Shown here: in pieces, positions 52,093 through 59,081 of the stretch
How the letters are laid out: every line of letters begins with the position of its first letter
Position numbering within the stretch: the first letter of the stretch is position 1
Assembly: GCA_964490975.1 (NCBI GenBank)
Contig: CAZBEQ010000017.1
Coordinates: 1 to 64,000, forward strand
Reading direction: 5' to 3'
Length of the DNA: 64,000 bases
From: DTU013 sp964490975
GTDB taxonomy: Bacteria; Bacillota; Clostridia; Acetivibrionales; DTU013
Notes under the pieces: generated by a model
Database searches by the model: none
Told to the model about the DNA's origin: nothing
The model's input: the letters and a program-made list of their open reading frames with translations, nothing else
Program-made: the position numbers and the translations under genes

Positions 52093-53459
52093 ACACCACA
52101 CAATCTGCAGCTTATGCCTGCCATTCTAAGCTTCACAGTATTTTTCAGCATGTTGCCGGTCCACTTTAAACTCCCATTGACAGGCACCTGATCAGCTGCC
52201 TGCCCATCAACTTCATCTTCGTCCGCATCATACCTGTTTCCCTCAGGCGAGATTTCTTCAAATATATAAAGCTGATTGAGTCTTATCATGCCATCTGCAT
52301 ATCCTGATATTTCACTTATTTCAAGGACCCTTCTGGTTTTATCCCTAAGCCTTGAAAGGTGTACGATTATATCTATCGCAGAAGCAATTTGCTGGCGTAC
52401 AGCCTCAAGTGGAAACGGAGCTGCTGATATGACCATTGTCTCGAGCCTTTTTAGCATGTCCGTTGCGGAATTGGCATGCCCTGTAGAAAGTGAACCGTCA
52501 TGTCCTGTATTCATTGCCTGCAGCATATCCAGCGCTTCTTCCCCGCGTACCTCTCCTACTATTATTCTCTCAGGCCTCATTCTGAGCGAGGTTCTGATCA
52601 GCTCACGTATCGATATCCTGCCCCTGCCCTCGCTATTGGCGTTTCTGGCTTCCAGCCTGACTATGTTTTCCACGCCGTTGATCTGGAGCTCGGCAGAATC
52701 CTCTATGGTGATTATTCTTTCATCCGGCGGGATCCTTCCCGAAAGAGCGTTAAGGAAAGTTGTCTTGCCGCTTCCAGTGCCACCGCAGATGAAAATATTA
52801 TATTTCGCCCTGACCAGACAGCTTAATACCTCCTCTGCTTCAGCGCTCAATGAGCCTAGATCCACCAGCTGCTCAAGCGTCATTGGGCTGTCTGGAAATT
52901 TTCTGATCGTCATAATAGGCCCGTTCAGTGCGACAGGCTTAAGAACAACATTGACTCTTGAACCATCGGGCAATGTGAAATCAACTATCGGTGATGCCTC
53001 GTTCACGATTCTGTTCGTACGTGACACGATGTTATGTATCACGTCCTCGAGCCTCTCATAGCTGTCAAAGCTCCTGTCGATCCTGCTGATACGACCTCCC
53101 CGTTCGATGAAGAGCTTGTCCGGCCCGTTGATCATGATTTCTGTTATGCTCCTGTCATCCATGACCGGCTGCAGTATGTCGAGGCGTCTCATAGAGTTGA
53201 ACACAACATCTGCCAGCTCACGCTTTTCCTTAATACTCAGATAAGGGCTCCCCGATTTGCGGAAAACCGCATCTGTGACAATATCCATAAGTTCTGTATC
53301 AGAAACCTCTCTTGACCCGTCAAGCCCCTGAGCTATCTCCGTTCTGATATTCTCGGCAAGTGTCCTGCCGTCATAGTCCTCGCCGCAGAGGCTGCAGACC
53401 GCCATTCTACCCGCGCCATATGGATCACATACCACCATCCCGCCCACATCATTACGCAA
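52089..53459 (-). CDS. tadA: TadA/CpaF-type secretion ATPase
   Basis: About 456 residues. N-terminal helical domain, then DDRSITEIMINGPDKLFIERGG, Walker A GGTGSGKTTFLNAL, the Asp box IITIEDSAELQI, Walker B RPERIIVGEVRGEEALDMLQAMNTGHDGSLSTGHAN (key parts IIVGEVRG and STGHAN). Powers pilus assembly. The start is best placed at TTG 53459, eight bases after GGAGG, which overlaps the end of the CpaE-like gene by eight bases. A longer frame to 53495 exists without a site. The C-terminal tail beyond residue 420 is variable. Confidence 0.93.
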   Translation of the reverse strand: MRNDVGGMVVCDPYGAGRMAVCSLCGEDYDGRTLAENIRTEIAQGLDGSREVSDTELMDIVTDAVFRKSGSPYLSIKEKRELADVVFNSMRRLDILQPVMDDRSITEIMINGPDKLFIERGGRISRIDRSFDSYERLEDVIHNIVSRTNRIVNEASPIVDFTLPDGSRVNVVLKPVALNGPIMTIRKFPDSPMTLEQLVDLGSLSAEAEEVLSCLVRAKYNIFICGGTGSGKTTFLNALSGRIPPDERIITIEDSAELQINGVENIVRLEARNANSEGRGRISIRELIRTSLRMRPERIIVGEVRGEEALDMLQAMNTGHDGSLSTGHANSATDMLKRLETMVISAAPFPLEAVRQQIASAIDIIVHLSRLRDKTRRVLEISEISGYADGMIRLNQLYIFEEISPEGNRYDADEDEVDGQAADQVPVNGSLKWTGNMLKNTVKLRMAGISCRLCGV

Positions 53460-54606
53460 TGTACTCGCCTCCGTCCCATAAGGCCGCTGGCCCATCTCCC
53501 AAAGCTGCAGGTTTTTTTGCGGGCATGATATGATTGAGGACCTTGTTCAAATCAGCCAGAAATGCCGGATTTTCTACAGGCCTGATAAAGGAATTGCCTC
53601 CGGGCGATCCGGAATGGTCAGCTATATCGGCAATTGGCTTGTAGCCAAAAATGCTTCCAGCATTTTTCTGCCTATTCGAAAAATTCAGTATCGGAACCAC
53701 TCTGTCCCTGACATCAGTTCTAAGCCTTTGTTCAAACAGCTCCAGTGCCTTATAGAATTTGTCGGTATTGTTCTGCAGCCTGACATCCTGTGACAGTACA
53801 AGCAAAATAGTATCTGAATACTTCAGCACTGAAGAATTCCTCTCATTCAGTCCGGAAGGAAGGTCGATAAAAACCGCATTATAGGCGGAGCTCTTTTTAA
53901 ACTCCAGGATCAGTCTGGATATATCCTCTTCATTGAGCTCATTCATCTCCAGTATGCTTTCGGGCGGCCTGAAAAAATGCACACCGGTCCTGTTGTCAAT
54001 GCATCTGGCTGCCTCAAGCTTCAGCCATATACTGCCGCTGCTTCCCTTGAGCTGGTATATCACATTGGAAAAGCTCTGTTTTGAATCTCCATGGAAGAAT
54101 ACTTCTGTAGATGGGATGTCTTCAAGGTTTAGATAGAATGGCCTTAGGCCCCTGCCGGCACTCATTATGCTGCAGCCCGCCGCTATAGTGCTTTTGCCTG
54201 TACCGCCCGCTGGCGATACGACGCTGATTATATGAGTTCCCTCATTTCCGGATATCGGACAGTCATTTTTGCTTCTGAGAGTATAGAACCTGATGACCTC
54301 GGAGACAACTTTGTCAATATGCTGATATTTATAGACAGCCTCTATTCCATCCTGGATCATTTCTTCATTTTCAGATAAGATAAGAACTATTTCCCAGCTC
54401 TCTGTTTTTATTACTTCTTTATACATTTGGCCGTTTACAAGAAGTATGTCCGTTTTATGTAATTCGCCCAGAAAGGCATTGAGTGGTTCAACAGCCGAAA
54501 AAGATGATATTTCGAACCGTTTTGGATGATTAGTTATCAAGTATTTCTCTAAATTCTGTACATATTCTGCATCATAATCTGCTATAACAATACTAAGCCT
54601 CCCCAA
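53452..54606 (-). CDS. CpaE/TadZ-like ParA-type ATPase with pseudo-receiver N terminus
   Basis: About 384 residues. N-terminal domain of about 110 residues begins LSIVIADYDAEYVQNLEKYL and looks like a receiver without an intact acceptor Asp region (TDILLVNGQM). The ParA/MinD-type ATPase follows: deviant Walker A SPAGGTGKSTIAAG, IFIDLPSGLNER and VLSQDVRLQNNTDKFYKAL. It positions the pilus machine in the cell. Start TTG 54606 lies after AGGGGGTG. First gene of the Tad operon, order CpaE - TadA - TadB - TadC - Flp - FHA. Confidence 0.88.
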   Translation of the reverse strand: MGRLSIVIADYDAEYVQNLEKYLITNHPKRFEISSFSAVEPLNAFLGELHKTDILLVNGQMYKEVIKTESWEIVLILSENEEMIQDGIEAVYKYQHIDKVVSEVIRFYTLRSKNDCPISGNEGTHIISVVSPAGGTGKSTIAAGCSIMSAGRGLRPFYLNLEDIPSTEVFFHGDSKQSFSNVIYQLKGSSGSIWLKLEAARCIDNRTGVHFFRPPESILEMNELNEEDISRLILEFKKSSAYNAVFIDLPSGLNERNSSVLKYSDTILLVLSQDVRLQNNTDKFYKALELFEQRLRTDVRDRVVPILNFSNRQKNAGSIFGYKPIADIADHSGSPGGNSFIRPVENPAFLADLNKVLNHIMPAKKPAALGDGPAALWDGGEYIA

Positions 54607-54765
54607 AATTGCACCCCCTGTACTTACATTTACACTACACGCACAAAATAATGTAAGAATATGGTAATGCAATCATTATATGGAAAGTCTTTCCAAATGT
54701 CAATTCCTATTTTCTATATTTTCCCATTTATTGCCGGATATAATTGCAGAATGCTGCAGAAAACG

Positions 54766-55377
54766 CTACCTTGCAAACTTATTAAAAAGCTCATCCTGCT
54801 CTTTTTTAACAAGATTTTTGATATGATTGAAAACAGTAGGACCGCTATGACGAATTTTAAGACCGTATTCATAATAACCGTCATATTCGGTCTTCCTTGC
54901 GATTTCGGCTGCAAGAGAAAGAATATCCCTTGTCAGATATATATCCATTATCATCTTCAAGCCCTTGAAATGTGATTCTTTTGAGTATATAAGGAGGCCA
55001 TAGTCACTGATATCCTTCACCAGTGCAAAGCACTTTGTATTTCCAAATCCATCAGTTATCTTGTAGTCAGCGTACAAGGAAACGGGAAATCGTTCATACG
55101 CCCTCATTTTACTGCCTTCATCAAATTCATCCTCTGAATATTCCAATAGCTCCTCAGCCATATTGAAACCGAGGACCCTGCCGCCCCTAATAAGAACCTC
55201 TGAACCATTAACATAAGATGTAACTATCGGATCACCTGCCAGGAACACCGATTTTTTACACTCCTTCGGAAGTCGTATCTTTACAGACCTGCCTTTGACA
55301 TCGTTCACGATGCCGCTGAACAGGTTTAGCATAGAATAATGTCTTATTGTCACCACTGCACCTTCTGTCAGCCCCAT
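54766..55377 (-). CDS. PilZ-domain protein (c-di-GMP receptor candidate)
   Basis: 203 residues, soluble. An N-terminal YcgR-N-like barrel (about 1-90, TEGAVVTIRHYS, VKIRLPKECKKSVFLAGD) is followed by a PilZ domain with the binding motif RAYERFPVS (RxxxR) and DISDYGLLIYS (D-x-S-x-x-G). Both parts needed to bind c-di-GMP are intact. It lies just upstream of the Tad operon, so c-di-GMP from the Sia cyclase may act on pilus or surface assembly (inference). ATG 55377 follows GGGGGTG. Confidence 0.88.
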   Translation of the reverse strand: MGLTEGAVVTIRHYSMLNLFSGIVNDVKGRSVKIRLPKECKKSVFLAGDPIVTSYVNGSEVLIRGGRVLGFNMAEELLEYSEDEFDEGSKMRAYERFPVSLYADYKITDGFGNTKCFALVKDISDYGLLIYSKESHFKGLKMIMDIYLTRDILSLAAEIARKTEYDGYYEYGLKIRHSGPTVFNHIKNLVKKEQDELFNKFAR

Positions 55378-55455
55378 GATGCACCCCCGTATTATAACGT
55401 TTATACGCATCTGTCCAAAAAGAATTTTCCCGTTTGTATAAAATATTTCTTACCC

Positions 55456-55537
55456 TAGCATAAAATTTCAAAAGACATTCTTATGCTATTGCGCGTCTCA
55501 ACGAGGCTGGTCACAAAAAGGCTTGCCGGTCGCCTCG
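55456..55537 (-). promoter_or_regulatory. Two hairpins in the leader of the PilZ gene
   Basis: TAGCATAA (55456-55463) pairs with TTATGCTA (55481-55488), and CGAGGC (55502-55507) with GCCTCG (55532-55537). They lie in the roughly 160-base leader between the promoter and the PilZ start. No T run follows either, so they are not plain terminators. The second hairpin shares its AACGAGGC...GCCTCG frame with the structured element at 61556-61671. Confidence 0.45.
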
Positions 55538-55544
55538 CTATATT

Positions 55545-55573
55545 ATTATACAACACCTCTGGGTTATGTGGAA
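55545..55573 (-). promoter_or_regulatory. Probable promoter of the PilZ gene
   Basis: On the minus strand TTCCAC (55573-55568), 17-base spacer, perfect TATAAT (55550-55545). Confidence 0.5.
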
Positions 55574-55790
55574 GAATTATGTCGATTTTCGGAATTGAAA
55601 TCAACCTGCCTAAATCCACCTGCATTTGTGTCACCGACTTAATACAGTATTAATATACTGGTATTGACAGCTGGGATTTGATTGCTAATTGCAAACCACA
55701 TTACAACTGTAACATTTCTTACATAAGAGGAATAGATTGAATTAGCAATATAATTTATGTTAACTCAATGGTCGAAAGGAGGCCTAAACA
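55574..55790 (+). promoter_or_regulatory. Intergenic control region before the small hydrophobic peptide genes
   Basis: It contains a palindrome CAGTAT TAAT ATACTG near 55648-55663 and, directly after it, a consensus TTGACA near 55671. A matching -10 box is not clear, so the promoter may belong to a sporulation or stress sigma factor. No other gene is seen. Confidence 0.35.
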
Positions 55791-55892
55791 ATGTCGGAAA
55801 GAGGATGCGGTAATTTTTTTGACAATTGCGCGATTTTGTTCTTTATTATTCTGTTCCTGTTACTGTTCTACGATAACGGGCATTACTGCTAA
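55791..55892 (+). CDS. Short hydrophobic peptide, YjcZ-like, copy 1
   Basis: 33 residues: MSERGCGNFFDNCAILFF, then IILFLLLFYDNGHYC. The perfect site AAAGGAGG lies eight bases before the ATG. One membrane helix follows the FDNCA motif; this resembles the YjcZ-type sporulation peptides found in Bacilli and Clostridia, which are about 30-50 residues with a single helix. It shares FDNCAxLFFIILFLLLF with the next peptide. Followed by a hairpin terminator. Confidence 0.8.
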   Translation: MSERGCGNFFDNCAILFFIILFLLLFYDNGHYC

Positions 55893-55936
55893 ACAGTAAT
55901 ATTAAACAAATCGGCGATATGTTGATCTGTCGTAGA

Positions 55937-55966
55937 AACCACCCTCCATAGGGTGGTTTTGCTTTA
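55937..55966 (+). terminator. Terminator after peptide copy 1
   Basis: AACCACCCT and AGGGTGGTT form a nine-pair stem with a CCAT loop, followed by TTGCTTT. Confidence 0.85.
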
Positions 55967-56060
55967 TAACGGAAATATGTCAGTAACACATATCCGGGGT
56001 TGTGAATATGATATAAAAGGCAGCATGGTCAAAGCATGCCGGATGAAGGAGGTATATCAA

Positions 56061-56186
56061 ATGTCAAAAGGATTTGTAGGCGGCGTATTCGACAATTGTG
56101 CACTTTTGTTCTTTATAATCCTGTTTCTCCTGTTATTCACAGATCACAAGCACCATGCAAGACTAGATACAAATGTTGTTGAATAA
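56061..56186 (+). CDS. Short hydrophobic peptide, YjcZ-like, copy 2
   Basis: 41 residues: MSKGFVGGVFDNCALLFF, then IILFLLLFTDHKHHARLDTNVVE. It repeats the core FDNCAxLFFIILFLLLF of copy 1 almost exactly, but has a longer His-rich, charged tail. AAGGAGGT lies eight bases before the ATG. Probably a membrane or spore-coat peptide. Tandem duplication with divergence outside the helix is clear. Confidence 0.8.
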   Translation: MSKGFVGGVFDNCALLFFIILFLLLFTDHKHHARLDTNVVE

Positions 56187-56217
56187 CAAGCTTAAATATA
56201 TGAAGGGAGTGTATGGA

Positions 56218-56358
56218 ATGGCAGAGAATGAAAGATGCGGGCTTTTCGGGTGTGGATTCGGTAATAACTGGATATGGATCGCAATAATCATATTGGTCAT
56301 TATCCTGCTGTTCCCGGCCATTTTCGGGAGGGAAGAAGAAGGATATTACAAGGAATAA
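56218..56358 (+). CDS. Short hydrophobic peptide, copy 3 (different helix)
   Basis: 46 residues: MAENERCGLFGCGFGNNWIW, then IAIIILVIILLFPAIFGREEEGYYKE. It has a Cys/Gly-rich start, one membrane helix and an acidic tail. AAGGGAG precedes the ATG. Related in layout to the two upstream peptides but the helix sequence differs; it resembles the other YjcZ-like group that has NNWIWIAIIILIII. 31 bases after copy 2, so the two are likely co-transcribed. Confidence 0.78.
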   Translation: MAENERCGLFGCGFGNNWIWIAIIILVIILLFPAIFGREEEGYYKE

Positions 56359-56411
56359 ATCATAGCTGTACAGTCTTCTGATCAATGAAACCGGTTCGGT
56401 ACTTATGCCTC

Positions 56412-56473
56412 TGAGGACAGTTCAATATGCCCGGTAATGGGCTGCTGAAGCTGTCCTCTTTGTTTTGCGTCAA
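56412..56473 (+). terminator. Terminator after the peptide genes
   Basis: GAGGACAGTTCA and TGAAGCTGTCCTC form a strong stem, followed by TTTGTTTT. Confidence 0.85.
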
Positions 56474-56589
56474 AATCTTATATGAATATTACGGTGTTCC
56501 TCTCTCGTGTCAAAAACTTGCATATTTTCCCTGTTAATGATACAATATTATTGGATATTTATAAATAAAAGAAATAATACTTACTGGGG

Positions 56590-56660
56590 TCATTTTTTAC
56601 CCTGATTTTTTGTCTAAATTATGCGAATAGTTATTATGGTGAAATCACCATAAAGGAGCA
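56590..56660 (+). promoter_or_regulatory. Hairpins directly upstream of the transglutaminase gene
   Basis: TTATGGTG (56634-56641) and CACCATAA (56646-56653) form an eight-pair hairpin that ends next to the ribosome-binding site AAGGAGC. Some 40 bases before it, GGGT and ACCC around a T run with TTTTTTG form a weaker hairpin. The rest of the 315-base gap holds the terminator listed above and nothing else I can name. Confidence 0.45.
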
Positions 56661-56673
56661 AGGGATAGATTTT

Positions 56674-58404
56674 ATGAGGTCGTATTTTAATAAGTTATCT
56701 ATTCTAATAGTACTTGTTTCTGCAATGATAACCTTGCCTGTACAGGCAAGCTCTGCTTCACTGCCTGCTTCCGGCACGTCCTGCAGCAACTATGAGAAAG
56801 CAGTTGACTTAAAGGTTCTTGGATTATTCGCAAACAAACCTGATGATTTTGAGCTTGATCGCGCTCCAACAAGGGCTGAGGGCGCTGTTATGCTTGTGCG
56901 CATGCTCGGAAAGGAATACCAGGTCAAACAAGGTAGTTATTCCCACCCATTTACCGATGTGCCGGCCTGGGCTGACGATTATGTAGGCTATATATACCAG
57001 AACGGTATTGCCAACGGAGTCAGCGATGACCTGTTCGGCTCCTCCAGGCTGATATCGGCAGCACAATATGTGACTTTTGTGCTTCGTTCCATGGGTTATA
57101 AGGATAATGCGGACTTCAGCTATGCAAGCGTGCTGGACAAGGCTCGCGAACTGAGTCTCTTAACTAGTGCTGAATTAACGGATTTAAAGAATAAAGACAA
57201 TTTCTTGAGAAATGATCTCGTCGCCGTTTCACATAATGCGCTTTCTGTCAAAATGAAGGGTTCCTCGCAGACTCTGATCGAAAAACTGGTGGATAGTGAT
57301 AAGGCAATATTTAAGCCGGCCGCAATAGCACTTAACTTATACCCGTCTGATTTTGAGAAGCATTATGGAAATGCTGCGCTTTTCAATCCTTCCTCGACAA
57401 AAGATGGTTATGTTATAAACAATAAAACTGATTTAGTAAAAATAGTGACGAAAATGCTATTAAATAATAATACAGTTACTAATATCGATATATCCGGCTA
57501 CGAAGGCAATATTGTCGATGAGTATGAGTCTGCTTTTAAAGTAGCTACAAAGGCAGCCGAAGAAATAACAGGTGTTAACGATTTTGTTCAAAAATGGGGC
57601 TATACTCACAGTAGCCGCACAATGGAGCTTGGATTCACCTACAGGTACGAGAAAGCCGAGTATGCCAATAGAAAAAGCAAAGTAAACGCCGCAATAAAAA
57701 AGGGACGGTACATAGTTGCAGATATAATTAATATGGACATGTCTGAATTCGACAAAGAAATACTAATGCATGACTATATAGTCAACAATACAAAGTATGA
57801 TTACGGGAATTACACCAACGATACGCTGTCGGAAGATGCCTTTGAAGAATATGGCAGCCTTCTTTCAGGCTATGCGGTTTGCGAAGGTTACGCAGAGACA
57901 ATGAAGCTTCTTTGCGATCTTTCGGGAATAGAATGCATGATAGTCACTGGAAAAACAAATTCCAGCGGCAGAATAGAGGGACATGCTTGGAATATTGTGA
58001 AAATTGACGGTGATTACTATCACATAGATTGTACTAATGATGATCCCGTTACAAAAGACGGCTCGCAAATCCTTACTTACTGTTATTTTAACCTGACAGA
58101 CGACGAAATGATGAAGGCCTGTACCTGGAACCAAACAGCATACCCCGTATGTGCCAGCATAAAGAACAGCTATTACTATAAGTACAACAAAGTTGCAGAT
58201 AACAGAGAAGCCTTTGACAGGGCTCTGGCAGAGGAACTCGGGAAGAGAAGCTCGGTCATTGAGCTGAAGGTGGCGGATTATTCAAAGAGTACCTATTCCA
58301 ATCTCTCCGATCAGATATTTAAGACTAAGATGGTTCTGAAATACAAATATACTGTAAATGACGATTTCGGTATTATAAGGATTTTTAACATCAAGTATTC
58401 CTGA
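56674..58404 (+). CDS. Secreted SLH-domain protein with transglutaminase-like domain
   Basis: 576 residues. Signal peptide at about 1-25 (LSILIVLVSAMITLPVQA). SLH domains at about 40-190 (APTRAEGAVMLVRMLGKE, FTDVPAWADDYVGYIYQNGIANG and SAAQYVTFVLRSMGY). A transglutaminase domain at about 350-480 with the triad Cys in GYAVCEGYAE, His in EGHAWNIVK and Asp in YHIDCTNDDP. It likely cleaves or cross-links proteins at the S-layer. Such SLH-transglutaminase fusions are common in Clostridia. The last 70 residues are unrecognised. Confidence 0.88.
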   Translation: MRSYFNKLSILIVLVSAMITLPVQASSASLPASGTSCSNYEKAVDLKVLGLFANKPDDFELDRAPTRAEGAVMLVRMLGKEYQVKQGSYSHPFTDVPAWADDYVGYIYQNGIANGVSDDLFGSSRLISAAQYVTFVLRSMGYKDNADFSYASVLDKARELSLLTSAELTDLKNKDNFLRNDLVAVSHNALSVKMKGSSQTLIEKLVDSDKAIFKPAAIALNLYPSDFEKHYGNAALFNPSSTKDGYVINNKTDLVKIVTKMLLNNNTVTNIDISGYEGNIVDEYESAFKVATKAAEEITGVNDFVQKWGYTHSSRTMELGFTYRYEKAEYANRKSKVNAAIKKGRYIVADIINMDMSEFDKEILMHDYIVNNTKYDYGNYTNDTLSEDAFEEYGSLLSGYAVCEGYAETMKLLCDLSGIECMIVTGKTNSSGRIEGHAWNIVKIDGDYYHIDCTNDDPVTKDGSQILTYCYFNLTDDEMMKACTWNQTAYPVCASIKNSYYYKYNKVADNREAFDRALAEELGKRSSVIELKVADYSKSTYSNLSDQIFKTKMVLKYKYTVNDDFGIIRIFNIKYS

Positions 58405-58428
58405 TAGTGACCTATAGCGGAAATAGAC

Positions 58429-58446
58429 CACGCTACTCGTTATTTC
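58429..58446. repeat. 18-bp direct repeat, left copy
   Basis: CACGCTACTCGTTATTTC occurs here and again at 58553-58570. The two copies flank the 14-base tandem array. Confidence 0.9.
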
Positions 58447-58465
58447 GATCTCCTAAAAAATTGTG

Positions 58466-58551
58466 GCCTTATTACTTGCGCCTTATTACTTGCGCCTTAT
58501 TACTTGCGCCTTATTAATTGCGGCCTTATTACTTGCGCCTTATTAATTGCG
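58466..58551. repeat. 14/15-bp tandem repeat array, six units
   Basis: Three exact copies of GCCTTATTACTTGC at 58466-58507 are followed by alternating variants GCCTTATTAATTGCG and GCCTTATTACTTGC up to 58551. There are no unique spacers, so it is not a CRISPR array. Confidence 0.95.
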
Positions 58552-58554
58552 GCA

Positions 58555-58680
58555 CGCTACTCGTTATTTCAAGTTTAGGACATAATTGAGAGGAAATATC
58601 CTCGTTTTATAGTCGTTTGGCTATAAAATAAACCTTTTTATAGTAGTAATCTTTCCTAAAGTTCAAAAAACGAGTAGCGC
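58555..58680. mobile_element. MITE-like palindromic element of about 126 bp
   Basis: The left end CGCTACTCGTTATTTCAAG...TTTAGGA (58555-58580) is an inverted repeat, with about three mismatches over 26 bases, of the right end TCCTAAAGTTC...AACGAGTAGCG (58653-58679). Inside, GAGGAAATATCCTC and TTTTATAG...CTATAAAA form smaller hairpins. It encodes nothing. The left terminal motif also exists as an extra copy at 58429. Confidence 0.6.
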
Positions 58681-59081
58681 GGTGTCCAAAGAATTTCTTA
58701 TCGCTTGAATTTCTTATCGGTGATGTAATTCCAGATGCGGATATACCGGCCAGCAGGAATGCTGTCCTAACTTCACAGAGCTACAAAATAAAAAATTGGT
58801 TTACATAAACCAGCTACATTCTCAATCTCCACCTTCTAAATCCTTATCGCATTTTCTAATGATATTCTATGCTCAAAACTTCTTATTGTCAAGATAATAC
58901 AGGGAAAACTAAGAAAATTAGAAAACAAAGGGAGTATTACAATAGCCGGGTATTGGAAGTTCAAATTTTCTTTTAATAGCCCCTTTATTTTATCCGCGGC
59001 ATCTAGTAAAATGTAATTCCGCGTTTTCAAATACTGACTGCCTAAAACAATACATACAATCAGATTACGGAGGTGCAAACC
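58681..59081. other. Gene-free stretch before the HelD-like gene
   Basis: AT-rich. A short direct repeat GAATTTCTTATCG occurs twice near 58691-58719. No gene, RNA or clear promoter was recognised. The last bases hold the GGAGGTG site of the next gene. Confidence 0.4.

Noticed and set aside
52276..53061. Plus-strand open frame of 261 codons inside tadA
   Set aside because: It is the antisense shadow of a well-conserved ATPase and is Ser/Leu-rich as such shadows are.
55456..55573. Known c-di-GMP riboswitch before the PilZ gene
   Set aside because: The conserved core of class I (with GCACAGGGCAAACC-like sequence) and the class II pseudoknot are not found.
58466..58551. Short repeats resembling a CRISPR array
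   Set aside because: The units are contiguous without unique spacers and there are no cas genes in the window.
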